A DNA stretch of 64,000 nt from Planifilum sp021793745 (GCA_937983105.1 CALKAM010000032.1:1-64000), one strand, 5' to 3'. Positions 42,131-51,416 are shown, numbered from the stretch's first letter. A program made the numbers and translations. The notes: generated by a model from the sequence alone, not told the origin.

Positions 42131-43147
42131 CTAGGCTTCCAGACCCCGCTTGACAATATAAGCGGCCAAGTCGACCACGCGGTTGGAGTAGCCCCATTCG
42201 TTGTCGTACCAGGAGACCACCTTCACCATATTCCCTTCCATCACCATGGTGGAAAGGGCGTCGACGATCGAGGAGTGGGGATCCCCGTTATAATCCCGGG
42301 AAACCAGCGGCTCCTCGGAATAGCCGAGGATGCCCTTCAGCGCCCCTTCCGCTTCGCGGCGCAGCGCTTCGTTGACCTCCTCCGCCGTCACATCCCGTTC
42401 CAGTTCGGCCACCAGATCGACGACGGAAACATTGGGGGTGGGTACGCGCATGGCGAAGCCGTTCAGCTTCCCTTCCAGTTCCGGAAGCACCTTGGCCACC
42501 GCCGCAGCGGCCCCCGTCGTCGTCGGGATGATGGACATTCCAGCGGCCCGGGCCCGGCGCAGATCCTTGTGCGGAAGGTCGAGGATCTGCTGGTCGTTGG
42601 TGTAGGCGTGGACCGTGGTCATCAGCCCCCGGCGGACGCCGAAGTTCTGGTGAAGCACCTTCACCACCGGCGCCAGGCAGTTGGTGGTGCAGGAGGCGTT
42701 GGAAATGACGTGATGGTTGGCGGGATCATAGTTATCTTCGTTTACGCCCATCACGACGGTGATATCCTCGTTTTTGGCCGGGGCGGAGATGATCACCTTC
42801 TTGGCTCCCCCCTGCAGGTGCTTGGCCGCATCCTCCCGGCTGCGGAACCGGCCCGTGCTTTCCACCACCAGATCCACTCCCAGGTCACCCCAGGGGAGCT
42901 GGGCCGGATCCCGTTCCGCCAGCACCTTCACCGGACGACCGTTGACCGTAAAGCCGTCCTCGGTCAGCTCCACCTCCGCCTGCAGCTTCCCGTGCACCGA
43001 ATCGTACTTGAACAGATGGGCCAGGGTAGCCGCATCGGTCAAGTCGTTGACCGCCACCACTTCCAATTCGGGATGATCCAACAGAGCGCGGAACACATTT
43101 CTGCCAATGCGTCCAAAACCGTTGATGCCGATTCTTGCCTTGGTCAT
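42131..43147 (-). CDS. gapA: Glyceraldehyde-3-phosphate dehydrogenase
   Basis: A 338-residue NAD-dependent glycolytic GAPDH. ATG at 43145-43147 has GGAGG at nine bases; an ATG overlapping the site is unlikely. GINGFGRIGRNVFR is the dinucleotide-binding start, SNASCTTNCLAP holds the nucleophile Cys153, and the C-terminal SWYDNEWGYSNR is present. First enzyme gene of the operon, directly after cggR, and therefore under CggR control. Confidence 0.97.
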   Translation of the reverse strand: MTKARIGINGFGRIGRNVFRALLDHPELEVVAVNDLTDAATLAHLFKYDSVHGKLQAEVELTEDGFTVNGRPVKVLAERDPAQLPWGDLGVDLVVESTGRFRSREDAAKHLQGGAKKVIISAPAKNEDITVVMGVNEDNYDPANHHVISNASCTTNCLAPVVKVLHQNFGVRRGLMTTVHAYTNDQQILDLPHKDLRRARAAGMSIIPTTTGAAAAVAKVLPELEGKLNGFAMRVPTPNVSVVDLVAELERDVTAEEVNEALRREAEGALKGILGYSEEPLVSRDYNGDPHSSIVDALSTMVMEGNMVKVVSWYDNEWGYSNRVVDLAAYIVKRGLEA

Positions 43148-43180
43148 CACACTCATCCTCCGATCTTTGAAATGTTATTG

Positions 43181-44212
43181 TCATCCAGCACCCGGGTTCT
43201 CCAGGATGGCTCGGGCAGCCCCCTCATCGGTAATTAGTATGTCGCGGTAGGCGACGGAACAAAACGCGGCGATGGCCTCCGCCTTGCTGGATCCCCCGGC
43301 CACCGAGATGATCCGGTCCATCCGCTTGAGATCATCCAGATGGATGCCAACCGTCTTCATCCGATGGACGATCTCCCCTCGGCGGTTGAAGTAGTATCCG
43401 AAGGCCTCCCCCACCGCCTCCGTCTCCCGGAGGTGGCGAAGCACCTCCGGCGACGACTTGCGCCGGACAGCCATTTCCAGGGCGCCGCCGATTCCGTGAA
43501 CGGCGACCCGAGCGGTTTTGAGCAGCTCCAGAGCTTCCCGGATGTGCGGCTCCCGGATCACCGTTCGGTATGCCTCGTCGCTCAGCTGATCGGGCACATG
43601 CATCAGGCGATAACTGCCACCCGTCTTCTTGGCCATCAGCGATGCGATATAGTTGGCCTCCAGCTCCACCGCCTCCCCCAATCCGCCGCGGGCGGGCACA
43701 AAGGTGGTCTCCTTCAGCGCCGGCGTCGGGGCCATCATCTCGGCCACCGCCGCGACGGTGGTCCCCCCGGCCACGGCCACCACCTGTCCCGGATGGGCTT
43801 CCTCCCGCAGCAGACGGGCTCCCGCTCTCCCCATCTCCTTTTTGACCCATTCGGACTGGTCAGCGTCGCCGGTGATGATAATCACGCGACGCAGTCCCAA
43901 TCGGCGCCGAAGTTCCTCTTCCAGCTCCGTCAGACCGAACAGCTCCTTGATCAGGGGTTCCATCTCCGCCAGCAGCTCGGCCCCCTGTTGGGTGACCCGC
44001 ATTCCCATGGGGTCGACATGCACCAATCCCTGCAATCTCAGGAATTCCACCTCCGCCCGCAGGATCCGCTCCGTCGTCCCCATGGCCGCCGCCAGACTCC
44101 GCCGCCCCACCGGTTGCATCAACTGCAGGTGTCGCAGCGTTTCATAACGCTTGCGCATCACCTCGAGCATGTCGGGTAATAATTTTTTTTGCAGTTCCAA
44201 CAGCGGCTTCAT
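43181..44212 (-). CDS. cggR: Central glycolytic genes regulator CggR
   Basis: A 343-residue SorC-family repressor. ATG at 44210-44212 (MKPLLELQKKLLPD) with AAGGGTGAG upstream. N-terminal winged helix PVGRRSLAAAMGTTERILR, then a sugar-binding domain with VAVAGGTTVAAVAEM, and ISVAGGSSKAEAIAAF near the end. In Bacillus, fructose-1,6-bisphosphate relieves repression. First in the operon, and its own operator at 44230-44266 makes it self-repressing. Confidence 0.95.
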   Translation of the reverse strand: MKPLLELQKKLLPDMLEVMRKRYETLRHLQLMQPVGRRSLAAAMGTTERILRAEVEFLRLQGLVHVDPMGMRVTQQGAELLAEMEPLIKELFGLTELEEELRRRLGLRRVIIITGDADQSEWVKKEMGRAGARLLREEAHPGQVVAVAGGTTVAAVAEMMAPTPALKETTFVPARGGLGEAVELEANYIASLMAKKTGGSYRLMHVPDQLSDEAYRTVIREPHIREALELLKTARVAVHGIGGALEMAVRRKSSPEVLRHLRETEAVGEAFGYYFNRRGEIVHRMKTVGIHLDDLKRMDRIISVAGGSSKAEAIAAFCSVAYRDILITDEGAARAILENPGAG

Positions 44213-44229
44213 TTTCTCACCCTTCGACC

Positions 44230-44266
44230 GGGACGTACAACGTCCCTGTATAACAAAATATGTCCC
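44230..44266 (-). promoter_or_regulatory. CggR operator
   Basis: On the minus strand GGGAC-atattt-TGTT-ataca then GGGAC-gttgta-CGTCCC. This two-repeat GGGAC..TGTC layout matches the Bacillus subtilis CggR operator pattern closely. It is between the promoter and the cggR start codon. Confidence 0.8.
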
Positions 44267-44305
44267 AACACGGCAAAAAGAAAAGGAGCAACGGCTTCCA
44301 CCTTC

Positions 44306-44334
44306 ATTGTAGCCGAACCTTTCCCCCTTGACAA
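44306..44334 (-). promoter_or_regulatory. Promoter of the cggR-gapA operon
   Basis: Minus strand TTGTCA (44329-44334), 17-base spacer, TACAAT (44306-44311), about 40 bases upstream of the CggR operator. Confidence 0.82.
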
Positions 44335-44366
44335 GATGGAAACCGCCTTCCATCATCCGGGCCAAA

Positions 44367-45767
44367 TCATCCTTTGTCGTACCTCCGCCGGGCCATCGAG
44401 GAGGCGATTCCCAGCTCCTCCCGATATTTGGCCACCGTGCGGCGGGAGATCCGGATGCCGCCCTCCCGGAGCAGATCTGCGATCCGCTGATCAGACAAGG
44501 GCTTTTGCTTATTCTCCCTCTGAATCAGCTCCACAATACGCTTTTTCACACTTTTGGCCGATATATCTCCGGACAGGGAATCCACGCCGGACGGAAAAAA
44601 ATACCGGAATGGGAAAAGGCCGCGAGGCGTTTGCACGTACTTGTTCTGCGTGGCGCGGCTGACGGTGGACTCGTGCAACCCCAACTCGTCCGCCACTTCG
44701 CGCAGGGTGAGGGGCTTCAAGTGATCGACGCCGCGATCCAGAAAATCCCTTTGTTTCTCGACAATCACTCGGGTCACCCGATACAGGGTCTGCCGTCGCT
44801 GTTCGATCCCGCGAACCAGCCAGACCGCCGACTGAAACCAGTTCCGCAGATAATCCGCCGCTTGGCGCGCCCGCTCCCCCCCTTCCGCCATCATGCGCTG
44901 ATATTGATCGCTCACGGTGAGGCGGGGGAAAAATCCCTCATTGACCAAAACCACATATTCCCCGTTGACCCGTTCCACACAGACATCCGGCAACACATAG
45001 CGGGGCTCGGAGGATGCATAGGCCATCCCGGGACGCGGGTTCAGCCGCTTCAGGCGATCCACCGCCTGCTGCACGCGCTGGAGCCCGACTCCCAATTGGC
45101 GGGCAATCTTGCGGATTCGACCCGCTGCCACGTCATCCAGGTGATGTTGGATGATCTGCAGCGTCACCTCGTCCGGGGCATCTTCCCGCTGAAGCTGGAG
45201 CTTGAGGCACTCCGACAGGGAGCGCGCCCCCACCCCCGCCGGTTCCAAGGATTGGATGATCCGGAGGGACCGATCGAAGGTGTCCCGGTCGATATTAAAG
45301 CGTTTACATAGAAAGGCAGCGTCAACCGTCAGATACCCGTTGTCATCCAGATTTCCGATCAAATAACGGCAAACGGCCATCGTGGCGGAATCCAGAGAGA
45401 GGTATCGCAGCTGAGATTCCAGCGCATCCGCCAACGTTTCGGAGGGCGCAGCCAGGCTTTCGAAGGAAACCCCCTCATCCGCGCTGCGGGGTAGTCCCCG
45501 CTCCCCCCTCCCGTTTCGCTGAACATACGCCATCCATTCCCCGGGATCTGCGTCCAGCAGGGGAACCTCACGGGCTTCCTCGCCGTCCTCCCCTTCCCCC
45601 GGCTCGGCAATCTCCAACACCGGATTTTCCTCCAATTGCTCATGGATATACTGCTCCAAATCCGCCGCGGAGAGCTGGAGCAACTGAATGGCTTGTCGCA
45701 GTTCCGGCGTCATCACCAATTTCATGCGCTGCTCCTGAATCAGACCATAACCGATTTGCAAAGCCAT
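44367..45767 (-). CDS. rpoN: RNA polymerase sigma-54 factor
   Basis: A 466-residue sigma-54 (SigL). ATG at 45765-45767 after GGAGGTGG. Region I is LRQAIQLLQLSAADLEQYIHEQ, region III has the core-binding PGMAYASSEPRYVLPD, the HTH is LREVADELGLHESTVSRAT, and the RpoN box is ISRRTVAKYREELGI near the C-terminus. Needs an AAA+ activator; none is in the window. Its stop codon lies ~35 bases beyond the cggR promoter, on the same strand. Confidence 0.96.
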   Translation of the reverse strand: MALQIGYGLIQEQRMKLVMTPELRQAIQLLQLSAADLEQYIHEQLEENPVLEIAEPGEGEDGEEAREVPLLDADPGEWMAYVQRNGRGERGLPRSADEGVSFESLAAPSETLADALESQLRYLSLDSATMAVCRYLIGNLDDNGYLTVDAAFLCKRFNIDRDTFDRSLRIIQSLEPAGVGARSLSECLKLQLQREDAPDEVTLQIIQHHLDDVAAGRIRKIARQLGVGLQRVQQAVDRLKRLNPRPGMAYASSEPRYVLPDVCVERVNGEYVVLVNEGFFPRLTVSDQYQRMMAEGGERARQAADYLRNWFQSAVWLVRGIEQRRQTLYRVTRVIVEKQRDFLDRGVDHLKPLTLREVADELGLHESTVSRATQNKYVQTPRGLFPFRYFFPSGVDSLSGDISAKSVKKRIVELIQRENKQKPLSDQRIADLLREGGIRISRRTVAKYREELGIASSMARRRYDKG

Positions 45768-46106
45768 CTTTTCCACCTCCGCGCGTTTTTGGCCATCACC
45801 GATGCTCGGGTCGACTATTCACTCTTTTTTGATTTGCGTAAAATCGGGTCCGATATTACCTGCACCGTCGGCGCCGCCTGATGAAAACATCCGATCCGTG
45901 CCACGTTTCATAATCATTTTATCATAAAAAAGGTTCCTTGCCCTCACGGAATTCCGTGGAAACAAACTTGCCCACCGCCCCTTGATGAAAACGGAGGCAT
46001 TGGTTAAAATGAGCTATGAACAGGCGATCCACCCTGGGACAAAATTCCCCCTTGCATTTTCCCGGAAGACACGTTATAATATACCCTGTCACCGACCATA
46101 TGGCAT
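45768..46106. other. Divergent spacer upstream of rpoN and tRNA-Arg
   Basis: Apart from the tRNA promoter at 46052-46080 and the rpoN ribosome binding site I see no gene. AT-rich stretches near 45910-45930 may hold the rpoN promoter. Confidence 0.5.
46052..46080 (+). promoter_or_regulatory. Promoter of tRNA-Arg
   Basis: TTGCAT (46052-46057), 17-base spacer, TATAAT (46075-46080); tRNA starts 27 bases later. Confidence 0.8.
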
Positions 46107-46181
46107 GCGCCTATAGCTCAGGGGATAGAGCGCTGGTCTCCGGAACCAGGTGCCCAGGTTCGAATCCTGGTAGGCGCACCA
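46107..46181 (+). tRNA. tRNA-Arg (CCG)
   Basis: Acceptor GCGCCTA/TAGGCGC, D arm GCTC/GAGC, anticodon stem CTGGT/ACCAG with loop CTCCGGA (anticodon CCG), T arm CCAGG-TTCGAAT-CCTGG, encoded CCA. Confidence 0.95.
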
Positions 46182-46191
46182 CATTGGAGCA

Positions 46192-46231
46192 AAACGGCAG
46201 CCGCTCGAGCGGCTGCCGTTTGTTTTGTTTT
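46192..46231 (+). terminator. Terminator after tRNA-Arg
   Basis: ACGGCAGCCGC-tcga-GCGGCTGCCGT followed by TTGTTTTGTTTT. Confidence 0.9.
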
Positions 46232-46407
46232 CTCCCATCCGATCTTGACCTTTCCTGATCTTTAGAGATATGATGAAAGTGAGGCAAGGACAAAACGCGG
46301 AGGGCGAAGTGCCCGAAGGTCTCCCGACGGTGCGGGCGAGCAGCGCACCTCCCTTGCATCCGGGGTTGTCACGCCTCACTCACCCTGCCATCCAAGGAGG
46401 AAGAATC

Positions 46408-47007
46408 ATGTCGACATTGGTTCCTATCGTCGTTGAACAAACCAGTCGCGGCGAACGATCCTACGACATCTACTCGCGCCTTCTCAAGGATCGGATCATC
46501 CTCTTGGGGACCCCGATCAACGATCAGGTGGCCAACCTCGTGGTGGCCCAGCTCCTCTTCCTGGCCGCCGAGGATCCGGAAAAGGACATTTACCTGTACA
46601 TCAACTCCCCCGGAGGATCCATCAGCGCGGGCATGGCCATATACGACACGATGCAACATGTAAAACCCGATGTGCAGACCATCTGCGTCGGGCTGGCCGC
46701 ATCCATGGGTGCGTTCCTTCTCTCCGCAGGAGCAAAGGGGAAACGCTTTGCCCTCCCCAACAGCGAAGTGATGATTCACCAGCCCCTGGGCGGCGCAGAG
46801 GGGCAGGCCACGGACATCGAAATCCGGACCAAGCGGATTCTGCGCATGCGAGACCGTTTGAACAAACTCCTGTCCGATCATACCGGACAGCCGCTGGAAA
46901 AAATCGAGAAGGACACCGACCGGGATTACTTCATGACGGCTGACGAGGCCAAGGAATACGGAATCATCGACAAAGTGCTCGACTATTCCCCGAAGAAGAA
47001 GTCGTAA
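46408..47007 (+). CDS. clpP: ATP-dependent Clp protease proteolytic subunit
   Basis: A 199-residue serine protease subunit that forms 14-mers with ClpX/ClpC. ATG at 46408 has AAGGAGGAAG upstream. Catalytic triad Ser99 (GLAASMGAFLL), His124 (MIHQPLGG) and Asp173 (DRDYFM). The N-terminal pore loop and YINSPGGSISAG oxyanion loop are intact. A sigma-A-like promoter (TTGACC, 18 bases, TATGAT, near 46247-46276) precedes a ~130-base leader. It could degrade tmRNA-tagged proteins made in the same window's pathway. Confidence 0.96.
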   Translation: MSTLVPIVVEQTSRGERSYDIYSRLLKDRIILLGTPINDQVANLVVAQLLFLAAEDPEKDIYLYINSPGGSISAGMAIYDTMQHVKPDVQTICVGLAASMGAFLLSAGAKGKRFALPNSEVMIHQPLGGAEGQATDIEIRTKRILRMRDRLNKLLSDHTGQPLEKIEKDTDRDYFMTADEAKEYGIIDKVLDYSPKKKS

Positions 47008-47040
47008 GGCGGCACAGGAAAACGGGATCCTGCACAGACC

Positions 47041-47066
47041 TGCCCAGTCGAAAGGCCGACTGGGCA
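47041..47066 (+). terminator. Hairpin after clpP
   Basis: TGCCCAGTCG-aaagg-CCGACTGGGCA, without a strong T run; a second hairpin follows. Confidence 0.55.
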
Positions 47067-47121
47067 GTTGAGGTTATAAAGACCGTCCGGGAAAGGCAGG
47101 CCGCCTCCCGGGATCCGATTC

Positions 47122-47148
47122 CCAGCCGGAAAAGCCGGCTGGTTTTTT
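47122..47148 (+). terminator. Terminator after clpP
   Basis: CCAGCCGG-aaaag-CCGGCTGG then TTTTTT, just before the convergent fruA-like gene. Confidence 0.85.
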
Positions 47149-47151
47149 ATA

Positions 47152-48567
47152 TCACCGGGCGTCGGAGACGGGTTTTTTCAACGCGTTGGCCAACAACGCC
47201 GTGATGACGGTCCCCGCCAGGATGGAAATGAAAAACACCGGAACATTGTCGACCGCCTGGAACAGCGCCACAATCGGTCCCCCGTGGGGAACGTGATCCG
47301 CCACGCCTCCCAACATCGCGATGACAGCCCCCGCCATGGAACCGATCATGATGCTCGGGATGACGCGGAAGGGATCGCGGGATGCAAAGGGGATCGCCCC
47401 TTCCGTAATCCCGACCAATCCCATGGCCAAAGCGGCTTTGCCCGCTTCCCGCTCCTCCGGGTAATACTTCCGCTTGGACAACAGCGTGGCCAACCCCATG
47501 CCGAGCGGAGGAATACAGATCGCCGAGGCGATCGCCCCCATGATGAAGGGTTGGCCTTCCACGAGCATCGCCGCTCCGAACAAAAAGGCCACCTTGTTGA
47601 CCGGCCCTCCCATATCGAAGGCGATCATGGCCCCCAAAATCATCGCCAACGCCACTTGTCCCGCCCCCTGCATGTCGTGCAGCCATTGGGTCAAGCCCTC
47701 CATCATCCCGGAAATGGGGGCCCCGAGCACGAAGATAAACAGAAGCGCAGTCAACAGCGAGGTGATCAGCGGAATCACCAATATGGGCATGATGGGCTGG
47801 ATGATTTCGGGCACCTTTATCGAGCGAATCCCTTTGGCCAGATAGCCCGCCAAAAACCCGGCGAGGATCCCCCCGATGAACCCGGCGCCCGCTTCGCTGC
47901 CGTAAAAGCTGCCGTCCGCCGCAATGTATCCGCCGATCATCCCGGGGGCCAAACCCGGCCGGTCCGCGATGCTGTAGGCGATAAAACCGGCCAAAATGGG
48001 CACCATGAACAAGAACCCGGTCTCGCCCACTGCCAGAATCGGCTTCCAGAGGGAATCATCGGGGACCACAAAGCCTTCCGGCGTCGCTTTCCCTCCGAAA
48101 CCGAGGGCCAGGGCGATCAACAGCCCGCCCACCACCACAAACGGAATCATGTAGGAGACACCGTTCATCAAATTGCGATAAAAGGAGTGTCCCGATTTGG
48201 CCTTTTCGGCGGACGCATCCTCCGCCGGTTTCTCCTCCGCCTGCTCCGGATTCCGGTACAGGGGCACATCCCCTTTCTCCAACCGCTTGATCAACGCCTC
48301 CGGATGATGGATGGCCTCCTGAACCGAGCACTCCAACACCGGCTTCCCGTGGAAGCGACGTTTCTCCACGTCCTTGTCCACCGCCAGAATGATTCCGTCC
48401 GCCTCCCGGATCTCCTCCTCCGTAATGGCATTTTCCACACCGACGGATCCCCAGGTTTCCACTTTGATCGTGTGGCCCAGCTCCTCCGATGCCTTCTTCA
48501 GCTTTTCAGCGGCGATGTATGTGTGCGCGATTCCTACGGGACAAGCCGTCACAGCCAGCAATTTCAT
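47152..48567 (-). CDS. fruA: PTS fructose transporter IIBC component
   Basis: A 471-residue protein. The IIB domain (~1-100) begins KLLAVTACPVGIAHTYIAAE with the phosphorylated Cys9; an acidic linker rich in Glu/Ala follows at ~105-125, and the IIC domain (~130-465) has GVSYMIPFVVVGGLLIALAL, GLAPGMIGGYIA and GITEGAIPFA. No IIA domain is fused and no fruR/fruK neighbours are present, so IIA must come from elsewhere. Substrate fructose or a related hexose. Start has GGAGGAAA upstream. Confidence 0.88.
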   Translation of the reverse strand: MKLLAVTACPVGIAHTYIAAEKLKKASEELGHTIKVETWGSVGVENAITEEEIREADGIILAVDKDVEKRRFHGKPVLECSVQEAIHHPEALIKRLEKGDVPLYRNPEQAEEKPAEDASAEKAKSGHSFYRNLMNGVSYMIPFVVVGGLLIALALGFGGKATPEGFVVPDDSLWKPILAVGETGFLFMVPILAGFIAYSIADRPGLAPGMIGGYIAADGSFYGSEAGAGFIGGILAGFLAGYLAKGIRSIKVPEIIQPIMPILVIPLITSLLTALLFIFVLGAPISGMMEGLTQWLHDMQGAGQVALAMILGAMIAFDMGGPVNKVAFLFGAAMLVEGQPFIMGAIASAICIPPLGMGLATLLSKRKYYPEEREAGKAALAMGLVGITEGAIPFASRDPFRVIPSIMIGSMAGAVIAMLGGVADHVPHGGPIVALFQAVDNVPVFFISILAGTVITALLANALKKPVSDAR

Positions 48568-48752
48568 CCTGGATTTCCTCCTCGATTTCAGCTCCGATTT
48601 TCTGCAATACCCCGATCACGGCTCAAGGCATCGAATCCGGGCGACGTCCCCCAAATCCGGAAAACCGTCGGCGATGGGCCCCAACGATTCCCTTTGCTCG
48701 CTTCCCTCCCTGAACATCGAATGCCCCATACCCCGATCCGGGAAGGCGCCCG

Positions 48753-49832
48753 CTACCGGGACCAGCCCTGCGGTACGTAGGCACAGGTCGGATCGCTCGC
48801 CAACGGATCGCCGGATACGGCGTAGGCCCGGGCCCGGGAACCGCCGCAGACGAACCGAAACTCGCACACCCCGCACTTTCCCTTCAGCTGTTTCGGATCG
48901 CGCAGGGCGACGAAGGTCGGATGCGTCCGATAAATTTCCGAAAGGGATTGGTCCCGCACATTTCCGCAGGCGATGGGCAAAAACCCGCTGGGGTACACAT
49001 CGCCGATATGGGAAACAAAGGCGAAACCATTGCCGTCGTTCACGGCACGCGGCGCCCGCAATTGGCGCTGGCGCCCCGCCACCCAGGGCGGAGCGCCGTC
49101 GGTCCCCGGATGGCTCCCGGCTTTTGCCCGCTGCATCATCACGCGCCGGTAGGGGGGTGCCGCCGTCGTCTTGATGTCAAAGGAGACCCGCTCGGACAGG
49201 TCGGCCAACCAATGGAAGACCCGCTCATGCTCATCGGCGGTGATCATATCATCCATTTTGCCGCGACCGGTGGGAACGAGGAAAAAGACGCTCCACAGCA
49301 CAATGCCCATTTCCTCAAGCAGACGGGCGATACGGGGCAGATCCTCCAGATTGTAGCGGCTAACCGTAGTGTTGATCTGCAGGGGCATCTCCAGCTTCCG
49401 CAACATGTCGATGGCCCGCATGGTCAGGTCGTAGGACCCCGACGTCCCGCGGAAGGCGTCGTGGATCTCCGCCGTCGACCCGTCAAGGCTGAAGGCCCAG
49501 CGATCCAGACCCACCTCCTTGGCCCGGCGCATCGCCTTCTCCGTCACCCGCGGGGTGGCGCTGGGGGTGAGCGAAACGATCAACCCCTGCCCTTTGGCAT
49601 ATTCCGCCAGCTCAAACAGATCGTCGCGCATCAGCGGATCACCGCCGGTAAACACGAGCAAGGGAGCCCCCAGATTGCGGATCTCGCGGATCAGGGCTTT
49701 CCCTTCCTCCGTCGTAAGCTCCCGGGGATCGCGATGGTACTGGGCCTCTGCCCGGCAGTGGAGGCACTTCAGGGCGCAGGCACGGGTTACTTCCCAGATG
49801 ACCAAAAAGGGAGACTGATGAAAGTTTAGCAA
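48753..49832 (-). CDS. Radical SAM/SPASM protein (NirJ/AhbD-like)
   Basis: A 359-residue radical SAM enzyme. The TTG at 49830-49832 (LLNFHQSPFLVIWEVT) is the likely start, with AAGGAGGGG eight bases upstream. The 4Fe-4S motif is TRACALKCLHC, VFTGGDPLMRDD is the SAM-binding GGE-like motif, and the SPASM tail has CGNVRDQSL, CGVCEFRFVCGG and DPTC cysteines. It resembles the NirJ/AhbD/TIGR04053 group linked to heme and heme-d1 maturation. In a denitrification cluster it may mature a heme or a peptide cofactor; which one is not known. Confidence 0.8.
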   Translation of the reverse strand: MLNFHQSPFLVIWEVTRACALKCLHCRAEAQYHRDPRELTTEEGKALIREIRNLGAPLLVFTGGDPLMRDDLFELAEYAKGQGLIVSLTPSATPRVTEKAMRRAKEVGLDRWAFSLDGSTAEIHDAFRGTSGSYDLTMRAIDMLRKLEMPLQINTTVSRYNLEDLPRIARLLEEMGIVLWSVFFLVPTGRGKMDDMITADEHERVFHWLADLSERVSFDIKTTAAPPYRRVMMQRAKAGSHPGTDGAPPWVAGRQRQLRAPRAVNDGNGFAFVSHIGDVYPSGFLPIACGNVRDQSLSEIYRTHPTFVALRDPKQLKGKCGVCEFRFVCGGSRARAYAVSGDPLASDPTCAYVPQGWSR

Positions 49833-50017
49833 AAAAACCCCTCCTTCTCCAGATTCAACGCCTTCGACCCCGATCCGGAAAAAGCGTATGAAGTTCGTCA
49901 CACTCTCCCTCAGGGCGTTGGGGTACAATGAAAATGAGCTCGGCTGAGAGAGAAAGAATCGAGCACCCCCGGCCGGTGTATTTTCCCCCCATATCCTGAG
50001 CCATCGAGGTGATGGGC

Positions 50018-50707
50018 ATGTCGCAATTGCTCCCGCTTCTTCGGGATTTGCCGCTGTTTCTCGACCTTACCGACGAGGAGTTGGAACGGATCGCCGCCAT
50101 CGCCATCCCGCGCTTCTATCCGAAGAAAACGCTCATCTTTTCCGAGGGAAGCCCGCGGGAAGCCGTCTTTTTCATCGTGGACGGACTGGTCAAAACCTTT
50201 AAGGTGGATACCGGCGGCCATGAACAGATCGTCTCCCTCCTGGGAAAGGGTGAGATGTTCCCCCACACGGGCTTCTTTGACCAGAGTCCCTTTCCCGCCA
50301 ACGCCGAAACGGTAAAACCGAGCCACCTCTTCGCGATTCCGATCCGCTCCTTTGAACAGCTTCTCCTCTCCACCCCCACCATCGCGGTCAAGGTGCTGCG
50401 GGTGATGGGGGCGAAAATCCGCGAACTGCAAGAGAAGTTGCAGGAACTCACCTATCAGGACGTGCGCCATCGCATCATCGCCATCCTCCTGCGGCTGGCC
50501 GAAGCCCATGGAACAGCCCGGGGCGAAACGGTGGTGCTTCGGCTCCCCGTGACACACCAGGATCTGGCCAGCATGGCCGGAACCACCCGGGAAAGTGTCA
50601 ACCGGATCCTCAATGACCTGCGCCGAAAACGAATTTTGGACATGAACCGCAATCACATCATCCTCAACGACGTGGAAACCCTCAAATCATGGACGGACGC
50701 ACCGTGA
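50018..50707 (+). CDS. Crp/Fnr-family regulator without cysteine cluster
   Basis: A 229-residue regulator; ATG at 50018 chosen with GAGGTGAT upstream. The cyclic-nucleotide-like beta roll is PKKTLIFSEGSPREAVFFIV and the HTH is THQDLASMAGTTRESVNRIL, whose RESVNR recognition helix suits TGTGA half-sites. It has no cysteine, so it cannot hold an iron-sulfur cluster itself; it may sense heme-NO or small molecules like Dnr. It overlaps the YwiC-like gene tail-to-tail by 26 bases. Confidence 0.87.
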   Translation: MSQLLPLLRDLPLFLDLTDEELERIAAIAIPRFYPKKTLIFSEGSPREAVFFIVDGLVKTFKVDTGGHEQIVSLLGKGEMFPHTGFFDQSPFPANAETVKPSHLFAIPIRSFEQLLLSTPTIAVKVLRVMGAKIRELQEKLQELTYQDVRHRIIAILLRLAEAHGTARGETVVLRLPVTHQDLASMAGTTRESVNRILNDLRRKRILDMNRNHIILNDVETLKSWTDAP

Positions 50708-51416
50708 AGGCGACGATGGACAGCACGAGGAACAGCAGCGAACCGATGATCTCGATGATGCCTACCTTCATCGGCCGGAGGGTTTTGCCTCCCCATACAA
50801 AGGCTCTGATCGCCGAGTAAAGATAGGCCAGGACAAACCAGGGCTCCAGCAGGACCAGCACGATGATGAGCAATAGATGATACCCCTTGGAAGCGTTCAG
50901 CCATCGCTGGTTTTTACGTTCCCGAAACACCGATTTGACAAAAAAGACGCTCCCCAAAAAGTACAGGATACACAGCAGCGCGATCTCCCAAGCCACGGCG
51001 TCCCACTTCCCCGCTCCGACGACATAAGCGGCCGCACCGCCGACCGAAAAGGCAAAAATGGCGCAAAGATCGTTGACGAAGGACCGTTCGTCGCGACGGT
51101 ACGCATACCATCCGTTGACACAAAGCAGCGCAACCAACACAGGCCCCACCCACAACAGCGACGGCTCAGCGACGAGCGGCGGCAGCAGAAAAACCATCCC
51201 CAGGGCCCAATAAATCAGCGCCCAGCGGATAAACTCCCGACGATCTTTCCGCCGCACCAGCGCCAGTCGGAAGGGGTAGGTTGCCAGATAAAACAGCATC
51301 CAGCTGACAAACAGCGGCAGGTGTATCCCTTTCGGCCCTCCCACGAACATGCCGAGGAAAAAGGGAACGGAAACCATCGCCCATCCGCCGTGTTCCCTCG
51401 GAATGATCGGTTTCAT
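50682..51416 (-). CDS. ywiC: YwiC-like membrane protein
   Basis: A 244-residue protein with about seven helices, homologous to Bacillus YwiC, found next to narK-fnr. The conserved N-terminus is KPIIPREHGGWAMVSVPFFLG, a UbiA-like or YwiC motif, and later YATYPFRLAL-type helices follow. Function unknown; it is expressed under oxygen limitation in Bacillus. The Fnr box at 51500-51515 lies at -41.5 from a TACGAT -10 (51473-51478) in this direction. Confidence 0.83.
   Translation of the reverse strand: MKPIIPREHGGWAMVSVPFFLGMFVGGPKGIHLPLFVSWMLFYLATYPFRLALVRRKDRREFIRWALIYWALGMVFLLPPLVAEPSLLWVGPVLVALLCVNGWYAYRRDERSFVNDLCAIFAFSVGGAAAYVVGAGKWDAVAWEIALLCILYFLGSVFFVKSVFRERKNQRWLNASKGYHLLLIIVLVLLEPWFVLAYLYSAIRAFVWGGKTLRPMKVGIIEIIGSLLFLVLSIVAFTVRPSMI

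Noticed and set aside
46247..46276. Possible CtsR operator in the clpP promoter
   Set aside because: Only one imperfect half (TTGACCTTT) is present; the tandem heptad repeat of CtsR sites is absent.
49925..50010. GGCTGAGAGAG before the Crp/Fnr gene looked like part of a TPP riboswitch
   Set aside because: The other conserved boxes of the THI element (ACCCUU, CUGAUCUGGAUAAU) are missing.
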